Below, in pieces: positions 1-9,165 of a stretch of 64,000 nt of DNA. The notes under the pieces are model-generated. The model had not been told where the DNA came from, ran no database searches, and worked only from the letters and a program-made list of their open reading frames with translations. The stretch is from Flavisolibacter longurius (GTDB lineage Bacteria > Bacteroidota > Bacteroidia > Chitinophagales > Chitinophagaceae), in assembly GCA_014163555.1 (NCBI GenBank), contig JACJGO010000008.1, positions 1-64,000 on the forward strand, given 5' to 3'. A program made the translations under genes and the position numbers. Position 1 is the stretch's first letter; the number at the start of each line of letters is the position of its first letter.

Positions 1-2
1 AC

Positions 3-2138
3 ATTGCCATTACTTTCTTTGAGCGTGACGGTGGTGAAACCATGCGGGTATTCTGGGGTAATCCAGCTGCCGGCATTCCGCTGCGTACACCCATCCCGGA
101 CGCTGCCTTCAGCGGCGGCGGTACAACACCGCCAGTACCCACGCCAACACCTGAGCCAGTGCCACCAACGCCCGACCCTACTCCTACACCGGCGCCAGCC
201 CCATCTAGCAATGCTGCTGTAGAAAGTATACCATTGGGCGCTACAGTAAATATGGTTGTGATAAACAAGGCTCCGCGTGCCATGGGTCGTTTCCCGAACT
301 CTGGTTATTTGACTGTGCATTCACATTCAGGACATAATCAGATTTCAAGCAATGACTTATCCAGTAATCCAAACTGGACAGGTGGTGAAGTTGTCATTCG
401 GAAAAACCGTTTTGTCATCGACCGTCAGAAGATCACCTCGCACTCGGGTGGAACCTTAAACTTCATAGGTACACATATAGAACCGGAGAATAACTTTGGA
501 TTCTTTATTCAAAACCATCCACAAACACTAGATCAGTTTGGTGAGTGGTATTACGACCCTAATACGAAGAAGGTAAGAGTTTATTTTGGCTCAGAAAATC
601 CGAACTCGTACGACGTAAGGGCAACTGCGGCAGATGTACTCTTAGAATCTTTTTCTGCGAGCTATATTACTTTTGATAATATTTCATTCCAGGGATCCAA
701 CCGTTTAGGCTTGGACATCCGGTATGCACAGAATGTTGTATTGAACAACTGTGAGGTTCTATTCTCTGGTGAAGATGCCATTGCTACCGAGAATATGCAG
801 AATTTCAAAATGGAAAATTCAAAAGTAGAAAATACCAACAACATTGGTTATCGGACCTTGGGTGGCAATGCCATAGAAATTAGACGTAACACCTTCAACA
901 ATACGGCTACCATGGCGGGTATGGGAAAAAGTATTGGTGGTTACACGGGTATAGAGTTGTATGGTAATAATATTGTAATTGCCAATAATACACTCACCAA
1001 TACCGGTTACAATGCTATATCCTTTCAAGGCAATAACGTTGTTGTAGAAAATAACTTTATTGACCGCTTTGGTTTTGTGAAAGATGATGGAGGTGGTATC
1101 TACTCCTACCGTGCACAAGATGGTGCATACGGAAGAAAAGTTAGAGGTAATATTATTCTGAGGGGAATAGGAGCCGGAGAAGGTACTAACTCTCCTTCCT
1201 GGAAGCCAATGTATGGATTGTTTATGGATGATCGTGCCAATAATGTAGAAATTTCGGATAACACGGTCTCCGAAAGTGGAGCTGGTATATTTGTTCATAA
1301 CGCTGAAAATATTCAGTTAAACAATAACACATTCTATAACAATGTAAAACAGGTATATGTTACGACTGACCAGGTATTGGCAGGTGCAGCTACCCGAAAC
1401 GTTACTTCGACAAATAATCTCTTTATAGCAAAGTATAGAGAACAGCGTACAGGAGAATTTGCAACAAGCTTCACCGACATAGGCCTGTTTGGCCACTTTG
1501 ACAACAACGTATATGCACGGCCTATCGATGATAATAAATCAATGTTCGTTGCTTATGATCATAACCGGTTTTATCAGGATATTGATCTTCCCACTTGGAA
1601 GGGTATGTTTGGTAAAGATGCAAATTCAAGAAGAAGTCCGCTTCAATTACCTTCTGGCAGCAATCCAGATGAATACCTTAAGTTTGAGTATAATGCCAGT
1701 TCTTCTGCACGTACGATTTCTCTAGGCGAAACGTACATGGATGCACGGGGTAATACATACTCTGGTGAAGTCACGCTTCAGCCTTATACCTCGATCGTTT
1801 TAATAAGGACAAGCGGAGCTGCTAGAGTAGCAAGTCCTGAGAATACCGTAGCGGCAAATTCTCTGGGAAGTATTGCTGAGTCAACGGGTATGAAGGTATT
1901 TCCAAACCCGGCGAAATCATATATTGAGGTTTCATTGCAACTGCCTCAAGTAAATAATCAAAGGGTAAATTTGTCAATACAGTCTGCTTCAGGCGCAACA
2001 GTAAAATCAATGCCGGTTACTGTTGCAAATGGTATGATTACAAAAATTGATGTATCTACATTCAGTCCGGGTGTTTACATTATCAATGTAATTGGCAATG
2101 GACAAATTGTAGCTACCAAGAAGTTTGTTAAAATGTAA
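3..2138 (+). CDS. Secreted parallel beta-helix protein with T9SS type A sorting domain (5' partial)
   Basis: The reading frame is open to the left edge of the window, so the start is missing; the first in-window ATG (42) is unlikely to be the real start because the residues before it (ITFFERDGGET) read like the end of a PA14-type beta domain. Next come a Pro/Thr-rich linker (about 121-205) and a long Asn- and Gly-rich region with repeated NN-x-V-x-x-N-N patterns, typical of right-handed parallel beta-helix proteins such as polysaccharide lyases and epimerases. The last 80 or so residues (from VFPNPAKSYIEVS) match the type A C-terminal sorting domain, which sends proteins through T9SS to the cell surface. 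Likely a surface glycan-binding or glycan-cleaving protein. The substrate cannot be told from sequence. No tight neighbour; a terminator follows directly. Confidence 0.85.
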   Translation: MAITFFERDGGETMRVFWGNPAAGIPLRTPIPDAAFSGGGTTPPVPTPTPEPVPPTPDPTPTPAPAPSSNAAVESIPLGATVNMVVINKAPRAMGRFPNSGYLTVHSHSGHNQISSNDLSSNPNWTGGEVVIRKNRFVIDRQKITSHSGGTLNFIGTHIEPENNFGFFIQNHPQTLDQFGEWYYDPNTKKVRVYFGSENPNSYDVRATAADVLLESFSASYITFDNISFQGSNRLGLDIRYAQNVVLNNCEVLFSGEDAIATENMQNFKMENSKVENTNNIGYRTLGGNAIEIRRNTFNNTATMAGMGKSIGGYTGIELYGNNIVIANNTLTNTGYNAISFQGNNVVVENNFIDRFGFVKDDGGGIYSYRAQDGAYGRKVRGNIILRGIGAGEGTNSPSWKPMYGLFMDDRANNVEISDNTVSESGAGIFVHNAENIQLNNNTFYNNVKQVYVTTDQVLAGAATRNVTSTNNLFIAKYREQRTGEFATSFTDIGLFGHFDNNVYARPIDDNKSMFVAYDHNRFYQDIDLPTWKGMFGKDANSRRSPLQLPSGSNPDEYLKFEYNASSSARTISLGETYMDARGNTYSGEVTLQPYTSIVLIRTSGAARVASPENTVAANSLGSIAESTGMKVFPNPAKSYIEVSLQLPQVNNQRVNLSIQSASGATVKSMPVTVANGMITKIDVSTFSPGVYIINVIGNGQIVATKKFVKM

Positions 2139-2162
2139 TTGTAATAATTAGCCATAAAAATT

Positions 2163-2191
2163 AAGCCGCAACTAAGTGTTGCGGCTTTTTT
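2163..2191 (+). terminator. Intrinsic terminator after the beta-helix gene
   Basis: A perfect 8-bp stem (GCCGCAAC paired with GTTGCGGC) with a 5-base loop is followed by six T. It lies 25 bases after the stop codon at 2138. Confidence 0.9.
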
Positions 2192-2826
2192 ATGTGTCTA
2201 AAGGTGAAAAATGAAATCAAAGGATTACAATAGCGAAATGGATTAATAGGGGATGTATGATTGAATTTATATTCATTTTTGAAAAGTCTGAAGCAGAGTA
2301 AACGAACAGATGGAAATTTCAATCAGAAATATTTCGTTTTTCTAAGGAATACATTAGCGAAACTTAAACTATAAGTTTTTGTTGCATACTTAGAAATTCC
2401 TATATCTCAATACAAATAATGGTAATTTTTTTCCGATACTATCCATATAATTAATTATCGACGTGTTATAGCAAGCAGGAAGCCTATTAGTTTTAAAGAC
2501 TGCTTATTAAGTGCGATAAACATCTAAAACTTGCTATACTTTTATTTATCAATTGATGCGTTTTTGTATTAGGTTCCAACCTAATTAGAACTTCTTTCAA
2601 TAAAACTTGGGTGATTATATACTTGAAGGTTTACGATTTTATACTTCTGTGAATATCGTTTAAAGATTAGACTTTATAGATGGATATTAAACCGAATCAA
2701 ATGTATTGCAGTCATTTTCTGGATTAAAGATGCTGAGGTTCACAAAGCTTTTTAAATGAGTAATGAAAATTAAAGAGTTTACAAACTGTCAACTGTGTGT
2801 TATGTACACCAGCATCCTCTTGATAA
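2192..2826. other. AT-rich intergenic stretch with no gene seen
   Basis: About 635 AT-rich bases. No reading frame with recognisable content, no strong hairpin and no tRNA were seen. It leads into the transposase remnant on its right and may itself be decayed mobile-element or accessory DNA. Confidence 0.5.
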
Positions 2827-3243
2827 CTGGATGAAGTAGGTTATGATGCCAATAAGAAAGTAAAGGGACGCAAGTGGCACATTGCTACCGGCACGCTGGG
2901 CAATGTGGTGGCAGCCGGGGTAACATCTGCCTTTGTGCATGACAAAACAGGCGCTCGTGTGTATGCGTGATAATGTTGAAAACTTGGAAAGCGTACAAAC
3001 GATTGTAACGGATGGATGGTATGAAGCAGCACCTCCTATTGACGGTGCAGGCACTCTGGATTGGAAGATTGTTCAGTGATGGGAAAAAAGAAGATTCACT
3101 CCGCTTCCCTCCGCTGGATTGTGGAGGGAACCTTTGGCTGGCGGGTGAACTACCGTAAGCTTGTCAAAGACTATGAAAAAACAGTTATCATGTCCAGAGT
3201 TATGCTCGAGATGACTGCCATTCATATAACCCTTAACAACTAA
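2827..3243 (+). pseudogene. Decayed IS5-type transposase (3' part)
   Basis: Three out-of-frame pieces read as the C-terminal half of an IS5-superfamily DDE transposase. From about 2830 comes GYDANKKVKGRKWHIATGT, matching the G-Y-D-x-x-K-K-x-K-G-R-K signature after the first catalytic Asp; this piece ends at a TGA near 2968. A second piece (about 2970-3079) includes TIVTDGWYEA, the second Asp region. A third (about 3100-3243) reads RWIVEGTFGWRVNYRKLVKDYE, equivalent to the RWVVERTFAWL...R..KDYE end of these enzymes, with the catalytic Glu. Stops and frame changes separate the pieces and no N-terminal half or terminal inverted repeats were found, so this is an inactive relic. Confidence 0.8.
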
Positions 3244-3270
3244 TGACTTGATTTTAGACGGCCTTTTAGA

Positions 3271-4932
3271 TTATAAAACTTTTGTTACGGAACCTTTCAT
3301 CTGGATTTTCCGCCCATTCATATCTTCAGCACTTAAGATCCAAACATATGTTCCAACACCTGGCTGTTTGTTCTTTTCATTCCCATTCCATCCTTTACCA
3401 AAATCATTAGTGGTAAACACAAGTCCTCCCCATCTATTGAAAACGGAAAAATAGTGAAGCTTTTTTATTCCGACATAAAATGGAATAAAAATATCATTTC
3501 TTCCATCATTATTGGGAGTAAAAGCATTGGGAACATAAATGGAAGCATCTTTAAATACAAGAATTTGCACTGAATCTTTGGCCGTGCAACCTGCCGATGT
3601 TGTAACTTCCATTACATATTGCTGCGGTGTACTGATAGTACTTGTTGGCGTAGCAATGGTTTCGTTGCTTAAGCCTGTTGACGGTGTCCACAGAATGCTA
3701 CCATTGCCATACCCATTAAGTTGAAAAGGCATATTGGCAATTACCGCCGAATCTCTTCCCGCATTTGCAACTGCATATTGAAGACTAACAATCCGTTCTG
3801 CTTCATCTGCGCCACAGCCTACAGTGGAGACAATGGCTTGTTTTACCGTATAGTTGCCAGGGTGAAGACTTCGGAAATCTGGGATTGAATCTGTGGAAAA
3901 TTGGCGGCCATTTAAATACCAGATTTTATTGCTATAACCATTTGTCTGCACAGACATCGATGGTTGGTTAGGTATACAAGCATCTTCTATATCAAAAGAA
4001 GCATTTGGTCGTTGTCCAACAACAATATCTTTTACATATTCATTACTGACACACCCCGTTACGTCTGTCATGCTCATTCTGATATTATATTTCCCGGGTG
4101 CAGTATAAATCTTCGGCTCAGGATTTTGACCTCTGCTGGCTGTACCGTCGCCCCAATCCCAATAATACTCCTGGATGGGGAAAAAAGTTTTGGAGTTGTC
4201 TTTGAAAAACAAGGTGTCTCCTGCACAAGTTGTATCCCTAGTTAAATTGACATTAAAAGAAGCCTCTGTAAGGGTACAAAAATCTTGTCGGTTTACAGCA
4301 TCACCGGTTGCCCCTGTAAAACCCCAGTAAACAAGAGGGTTGCCTCCAAAAACATCTTTTATTAAATCTGTTTGTGTTGACACTCTTTCTATACCATCAA
4401 AATAGGTGCGTAGCCATTTTGTAACCGGGTCCCAAGTAACACGGAACTTATGCCAGTTACAGTCCTCAACATTATTATTGCTTGCCGAAATGGAAATTGG
4501 ACCAGCCAGATCATTTCCATGTTTTATGATTCCATTCTTTTGGATGGAAATATGATCGAAGGAAGGATCATTCAAATTGTTGTTTTCCCATGTATCAAAC
4601 CCAATCCCGATGGAGGGGTTTAGATTACCAAATCCTAGACCTTCACCTGTAGTCCCTAATTTGGCCGTTGGTTGCAAAACAAATGCAGAGCCGTCGCCAC
4701 CTAAGTCATTGTCGCATCCAAAAAATAGTTGAAAACTAAGGTCGAAAGGTTTAGACAAATCAAGTCGTTCTGCATTCCAAGCCGCTCCGGCGGAATTCTT
4801 TGTCTCTGGAGTAATTCTATAGCAGTCGCATCTAAACTGTGTGGTAGAGCCCTCTAAAATAAATTTATTCGATTGTGAAAAGGCGTCAAACGATGTTCCC
4901 CACCAAAGTGCAATCAATAAGTAAAATTTCAT
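3271..4932 (-). CDS. Secreted lectin-like/PKD protein with T9SS type B (CHU_C) domain
   Basis: Product of 553 aa. The ATG at 4932 is chosen over an upstream in-frame ATG (4974) because it directly starts a signal peptide (MKFYLLIALWWGTSFDAFSQ). Residues about 20-230 look like an L-type lectin fold: a globular beta domain with FVLQPT and GLGFGNLNPSIGIGFDTWEN blocks and a WHKFRVTWDP strand. A PKD domain follows (YYWDWGDGTASRGQNPEPKIY), then Ig-like regions. The end (VPNAFTPNNDGRND...FNRWGGLVF...GVGTYVW) is the gliding-motility-associated C-terminal domain, a type B T9SS signal. Probably a surface carbohydrate-binding adhesin. It stands alone, transcribed leftward toward the transposase relic. 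Confidence 0.85.
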   Translation of the reverse strand: MKFYLLIALWWGTSFDAFSQSNKFILEGSTTQFRCDCYRITPETKNSAGAAWNAERLDLSKPFDLSFQLFFGCDNDLGGDGSAFVLQPTAKLGTTGEGLGFGNLNPSIGIGFDTWENNNLNDPSFDHISIQKNGIIKHGNDLAGPISISASNNNVEDCNWHKFRVTWDPVTKWLRTYFDGIERVSTQTDLIKDVFGGNPLVYWGFTGATGDAVNRQDFCTLTEASFNVNLTRDTTCAGDTLFFKDNSKTFFPIQEYYWDWGDGTASRGQNPEPKIYTAPGKYNIRMSMTDVTGCVSNEYVKDIVVGQRPNASFDIEDACIPNQPSMSVQTNGYSNKIWYLNGRQFSTDSIPDFRSLHPGNYTVKQAIVSTVGCGADEAERIVSLQYAVANAGRDSAVIANMPFQLNGYGNGSILWTPSTGLSNETIATPTSTISTPQQYVMEVTTSAGCTAKDSVQILVFKDASIYVPNAFTPNNDGRNDIFIPFYVGIKKLHYFSVFNRWGGLVFTTNDFGKGWNGNEKNKQPGVGTYVWILSAEDMNGRKIQMKGSVTKVL

Positions 4933-5811
4933 TTTCCTCAGCAAGCAACAGTTTGCAGTATCATGCATCTCCATGGGTATCGCTAAAATAAATGTTTCGA
5001 AATGAGCATAAAAATACTATATGCACCCAGAATACAAAATAATCGAATAATTTTTTAATGTCTATTCTTTTGGGTGATATGGTTTGCTTGTTGCAATTTT
5101 AGGTACAGTTTCACACCTCTTGCAATCAAGTTAATAGAAATTACGAGATCCGGATAGAAGAATAGACTTATAGTTTGTTGCAAAGTTTATTAAGAACTAA
5201 ATCTACAATATAATTTTATTCTAACGTGGTCCTAATTGGAAAGAAAACTTTCAAGGATGTTGTTTGTAGACAAAATCACCAAAACTAATCGTCAAGCCTA
5301 TACACATTTGTCTTTGAAGTATAATATGTGAGTAAAATTTACCTCAACCACTTATAAAAATATATTTGCAAGTTTCAATTATATTGTTTCTTTTTGTTTC
5401 AGATTTCCTACCCACTGAAGGCTTTCCATCTTCCTTTAAGAGCCAATTTACAAATGTGCCAATAACTTTCGTTAAGCTATTTTGTAAGGTTAGCATGATT
5501 TTTTTATTTTTTTTCAGTTCAAAAATCCTTGCCTTGCAAATGCTTGCAATCTTCCTGTAAGAACCAACTAACGTTAAATACCAATATTCTTCGTTAAGCC
5601 TAAACGTCAGGAAAGCCTTATAAGTTAAGTGTCAATTTTCGCATATAAATCTTTTGTAAAAACCTGTATTATGTCTATTGCATTTCTTTTTTGCGATAGT
5701 TCACCACCCGTACCTGTGGCATGAACAAAACCAATTTCAACACGGAAATCTTACATTATTTCAACTTTTCAAGTTTCAACTATGTTACCCTTAATTTTTA
5801 AAAATAAATCT
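4933..5811. other. Long AT-rich divergent intergenic region
   Basis: About 880 bases between two divergently transcribed secreted-protein genes. No gene was recognised. It must hold both promoters, but no convincing -33/-7 pair was found close to either start. It contains one pair of imperfect direct repeats, listed separately. Confidence 0.5.
5429..5599. repeat. Imperfect direct repeat pair, about 50 bases each
   Basis: Copies at 5429-5477 and 5550-5599, offset 121 bases. Each begins with an 18-base block (TCTTCCTxTAAGAxCCAA, two mismatches) and ends with a 19-base block (CCAATAxxxTTCGTTAAGC type, three mismatches); the two blocks are 30 or 31 bases apart in both copies. Origin unknown. Confidence 0.5.
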
Positions 5812-7470
5812 ATGAACCTCACAAAAAGTACCGCTTATCGAAATCTATTTTTACTTGCTTTTTGCAGCCTCTTTCTTTTAATGTCCACTGTAATAAATGC
5901 ACAAACACCTCCTTGCCAGAATCCCACCAGAGTGCATTGGAGATCGGCTTCTTTGAGTCCGATTTGCGGTTTGAAAAATGGATCAATCTCCATCACGATT
6001 CCAGCACCATATTCACAAAATTATACTGCTGTTTTGATGTACCGTAAGTATGGGACCAATGAACCATTGCAGCCTTATTTAGGTGCATCCAGTTCAACCT
6101 CTATGAGTGGTGGCCAGGCAACTATCACTTACAATGGGCTTGAAGAAAACTACTACTGCATTGTTATTTCATCAGGCGGTAGCTGTTTTAATGAAGACGT
6201 GGAATTGGCTTGTTGTCCACCGACCAAAGTGCAGTGGGCAAAAGCTAAGCGCCATCCTTTATGTAATCTGAACGACGGGGAAATTACCATAAGAGTAAGT
6301 AATCAGGTTAACCCACTGTATCCTCCTCAAATTCCAGTGTATGGTCAAGTTCGTGTTACCTTAATGTACCGTCCATTGGGAACAAATGAGCCCCTGAAGC
6401 CTTATCCAGGTGCAGAGGTTTATAATGTTGATCTTGGAATACAGCAAAATGCTGCATCAAACCCTAAAACCTTCGATTTGACGTGGGATGATCTTGCGCC
6501 AAACTATTATTGTATCCTAGTTCAGGCTTATCATGGTTGCTTCAATGTTGATATCGAGCTGGATTGCAAAAATAATCCGGTTTGTACCTATACGCAAGGC
6601 GGCTGGGGTAGCGAAGGTGGTAAAATGAGCGACGGGGTTACCGCTACTAAATATACAACCATACAGCTCATTAATCAATCATTGGGCAATTGGGGTGGTA
6701 CAATGATCATTGGAAGCCAGGAACCAGGCGGAAGCTGGTTGACAGTTACTTCAGCACAACAAGTATTAGAGTTCCTGCCAAACGGTGGTCCGAATGTTAC
6801 ACTTAATCATATAGGTGGAAGAAGCATCAGTGCTTTCTTGTCCTCTTATAAGCTGAAAAAAGGTGGCTCATTAATAGCGCAAGCACTTGCCTTGGGTTTG
6901 AACCTGGGAATCAATGCACCGGCTGATGCACACTTGGCCAACATCCCTTTACAAGGTATCGTGGATCCTGCTGTGATTGCGGTGCTGAGTGACAAAACGG
7001 TAGGTGGTCTTTATGCTTTTGCCAACCGTGTTATTGGTTTGGGTGAAAGTGCTGCTATGGGCTTAAGCCTGTCAGCAATAGCTGATGCCATGGATGCTGT
7101 AAACAACTATTTTGTTGAATGCAAAATGTACAAAGCTCCAGGTTCTGCCAGCGTAGCTGTCGCTTCCAAGAACGCAATAGGTGCTTCTACAGCCACACTA
7201 GCTAAATCCAGAGTGAATGTTGTTGCAGGCCCCAATCCTTTCCGCAACCGTGTGCAGTTTGTTTTGGCAACTGAGGTTTCCGGCCAAGGTGTTTTGGAAG
7301 TCTACAACGTAGCCGGAGTTAGAGTGGCCACTCCATTCAGAGGCTATGTGGCAGCGGGCAAAGCGCAAACAATCAACTACACAGCACCTAGTTTAGCAAA
7401 CAACGGATTGGTTTATGTATTCCGTGTGAATGGTGAACAGGTATCTGGTAAGCTGATTGCTGCCAAGTAA
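5812..7470 (+). CDS. Secreted protein with two SprB-like repeats and T9SS type A domain
   Basis: Product of 552 aa. The ATG at 5812 (MNLTKSTAYRNLFLL) gives a normal signal peptide ending near INAQ; an ATG 30 bases upstream (5782) is possible. Two related modules follow (residues about 35-135 and 136-255). Each has the pattern C..PT(K/R)V.W..A...P(I/L)C.L..G.I.I, then LMYR..GTNEPL.PY.GA, NYYCI and a final Cys pair. This resembles degenerate SprB repeats, known from gliding adhesins. A central part starts with CTYTQGGW, like the CTYTQGYWKNH module of many secreted proteins, and continues through a Gly/Ala/Leu-rich stretch. The C-terminus (VVAGPNPFRNRVQF...) is a type A T9SS signal. Function beyond surface display is unknown. 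Confidence 0.8.
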   Translation: MNLTKSTAYRNLFLLAFCSLFLLMSTVINAQTPPCQNPTRVHWRSASLSPICGLKNGSISITIPAPYSQNYTAVLMYRKYGTNEPLQPYLGASSSTSMSGGQATITYNGLEENYYCIVISSGGSCFNEDVELACCPPTKVQWAKAKRHPLCNLNDGEITIRVSNQVNPLYPPQIPVYGQVRVTLMYRPLGTNEPLKPYPGAEVYNVDLGIQQNAASNPKTFDLTWDDLAPNYYCILVQAYHGCFNVDIELDCKNNPVCTYTQGGWGSEGGKMSDGVTATKYTTIQLINQSLGNWGGTMIIGSQEPGGSWLTVTSAQQVLEFLPNGGPNVTLNHIGGRSISAFLSSYKLKKGGSLIAQALALGLNLGINAPADAHLANIPLQGIVDPAVIAVLSDKTVGGLYAFANRVIGLGESAAMGLSLSAIADAMDAVNNYFVECKMYKAPGSASVAVASKNAIGASTATLAKSRVNVVAGPNPFRNRVQFVLATEVSGQGVLEVYNVAGVRVATPFRGYVAAGKAQTINYTAPSLANNGLVYVFRVNGEQVSGKLIAAK

Positions 7471-7490
7471 GTTTCGTTCATTTTATGTAA

Positions 7491-7522
7491 CAGGCTGCCC
7501 CAGCGGGCAGCCTGTTTTTTTA
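7491..7522 (+). terminator. Intrinsic terminator
   Basis: A 9-bp stem (CAGGCTGCC with GGCAGCCTG), a 6-base loop and a T run, 20 bases after the stop of the SprB-like protein gene. Confidence 0.9.
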
Positions 7523-7651
7523 TTGGGTAACGAGTTCTAAAACGTAAGAAAACTGTTCATGGCCTGCTTAGGAGTTCTATCAAGATTTTATGTTGATTAT
7601 CTGCGCTTTTACTTATCAGTAAGAACTACCTGGTTACAAGTGAAAACGGGA

Positions 7652-8281
7652 TTAATGTAAAAGCCGAATATTCTTTTTCTGGATATAATAATGCCACAAC
7701 AGCATCGTGGCAATCGAGCGGTAAGGCCGCCAGGCTTCTGCTCTTTGTAAAATGGTTTCTTTCGTCATCTTTTCCTGCCACAACATCTGCATTGCATTGA
7801 CAAGTGCCAGGTCACCAATTGGAAAAATATCCGTTCGCTGCAGTGCATGCAGTAAATAGATATCTACCGTCCAGTCGCCGATGCCTTTCAGTGCTTTCAG
7901 TTCCTTTCTTACTACATCATCTTCCTTTTTCTCAAATGATTTCAGGTTTATTCTTCCTGATAAAATCGCATTGGCCAACTCCCGCACATAGACAATCTTC
8001 TGTCGGCTGAAATAACAACTCCGCAATTCTTCATCTCTCAATTCCAGCAATGCTTCCGGTGTAATCAATCCCAGTTTTTCCTTTAGTTTTTTATAGGCTG
8101 CGTAAGCTGATGCCAGTGAAACCTGCTGCTCCAGAATGGTCAGCACCAAGGTTTCAAAAGAATTTGGCCGCGTCCAAAAAGGCGGATAACTGTAGTTTGT
8201 AAGGATGGTTTCCAGCAAAGGATCTCTGGCTGCAAGGCTGTCGCAAAGTGCATGAAATTCTTTCTTCTTAAACTGCAACAT
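7652..8281 (-). CDS. DNA-3-methyladenine glycosylase 2 family (HhH-GPD)
   Basis: Product of 209 aa, a compact HhH-GPD base-excision glycosylase of the AlkA type, which removes alkylated purines from DNA. Seen directly: ILEQQVSLASA (the QQ-S-x-x-A helix), the helix-hairpin-helix LKALKGIGDWTVDIYLLHAL (about residues 128-147) and the downstream GD with the catalytic Asp (FPIGDLAL). It lacks the extra N-terminal domain of E. coli AlkA, as many short bacterial homologues do. Its ATG lies two bases after the paaC stop codon, so it is almost certainly co-transcribed and probably translationally coupled with the phenylacetate epoxidase genes. The product of that oxygenase is a reactive epoxide, which gives the pairing a plausible repair logic (inference). 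Confidence 0.88.
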   Translation of the reverse strand: MLQFKKKEFHALCDSLAARDPLLETILTNYSYPPFWTRPNSFETLVLTILEQQVSLASAYAAYKKLKEKLGLITPEALLELRDEELRSCYFSRQKIVYVRELANAILSGRINLKSFEKKEDDVVRKELKALKGIGDWTVDIYLLHALQRTDIFPIGDLALVNAMQMLWQEKMTKETILQRAEAWRPYRSIATMLLWHYYIQKKNIRLLH

Positions 8282-8283
8282 GA

Positions 8284-9090
8284 TTACCAGGTAGCGTTGG
8301 GATAGGCTCGTTGTAGGTATTGCATTTCTGCCAGGAGGTAACCAAGATGCTCCGTATGCCGTCCTTCCTTTCCACCACTTTGCGCCCAGGTTTGTTTGGG
8401 CATTTCCAGGCCTGCTTCTTCAAACACAGATGTTATTTTTTGCATTGATAATGCTTTCAATAATTCCATTGAAAAAGTATTTTCTTTTTCATAGGCTGCC
8501 GGCGCAAACAATTCCCCGGTAAACATCCACTGGTCTGAAAGAGCAGCCCTGATTCTGTTTGCACTTTCTTCGGTGCCGTCGCCCAGACGGATTACCCACT
8601 CGGCGCTCCAACGAAGATGATAGGCCACTTCTTTGCTGCTTTTTTCTCCAATGGCCGCCAGGTGTGTATCCTCTGTTTGCTGCAATTGCTCATAAAGAAA
8701 ATGTTGGTAGGTGCTCATGAAAAACTGGCGCAAAACGGTAAATGCCCAGTCCCCACGGGGTAGTTCGGCCAGGAGTACATTCAGGTACTGGTTCTCATCA
8801 CGCAAAAAAGCCAGGTCGTCTTCCTGCAGTTCGCGGTTATAGGTTTTCCAAAGGCGTGGAACGTATTTCTCCAGGGCATCTTTTTCTTCGGCGCTGCTTT
8901 CGTTGTAGATAGTGGCTGCGTACTGGTAAAAGTTGCGGGCCTGTCCCAAAAGATCCAGCGCAATGTTGGTGATGGCAATGTCCTGTTCAAGCACAGGTCC
9001 ATGCCCGGTCCACTCGCTGTTGCGCTGGGCAAGAATCAGGGTGTTATCGGCCAGGTGCAGGGTGTAGAGAAAACGTTGGTTGGTTGACAA
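8284..9090 (-). CDS. paaC: Phenylacetyl-CoA 1,2-epoxidase structural subunit PaaC
   Basis: Product of 268 aa, the full length for PaaC. The ferritin-like fold is visible as LADNTLILAQRNSEWTGHGP near the N-terminus, then DIALDLLGQAR (here AITNIALDLLGQARNFYQY) and the later AYHLRWSAEWVIRLGDGTEES block. In the PaaABCE complex it pairs with PaaA as the non-catalytic subunit that stabilises the core; the complex converts phenylacetyl-CoA to a ring 1,2-epoxide. Order on the minus strand is paaA, paaB, paaC, then the glycosylase gene. The 75-base gap to paaB is compatible with one transcript. Confidence 0.92.
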   Translation of the reverse strand: MSTNQRFLYTLHLADNTLILAQRNSEWTGHGPVLEQDIAITNIALDLLGQARNFYQYAATIYNESSAEEKDALEKYVPRLWKTYNRELQEDDLAFLRDENQYLNVLLAELPRGDWAFTVLRQFFMSTYQHFLYEQLQQTEDTHLAAIGEKSSKEVAYHLRWSAEWVIRLGDGTEESANRIRAALSDQWMFTGELFAPAAYEKENTFSMELLKALSMQKITSVFEEAGLEMPKQTWAQSGGKEGRHTEHLGYLLAEMQYLQRAYPNATW

Positions 9091-9165
9091 GTTGATGGGT
9101 TGATATGTTGATACGTGAATGGTGAATTTAATTCGGGTCGATCGTTTTTACTTGTGCATCCGTGG

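Noticed and set aside
819-1298. Long minus-strand frame (159 codons) inside the beta-helix gene
   Set aside because: No start signal, no protein-like composition, fully overlaps a well-supported coding region.
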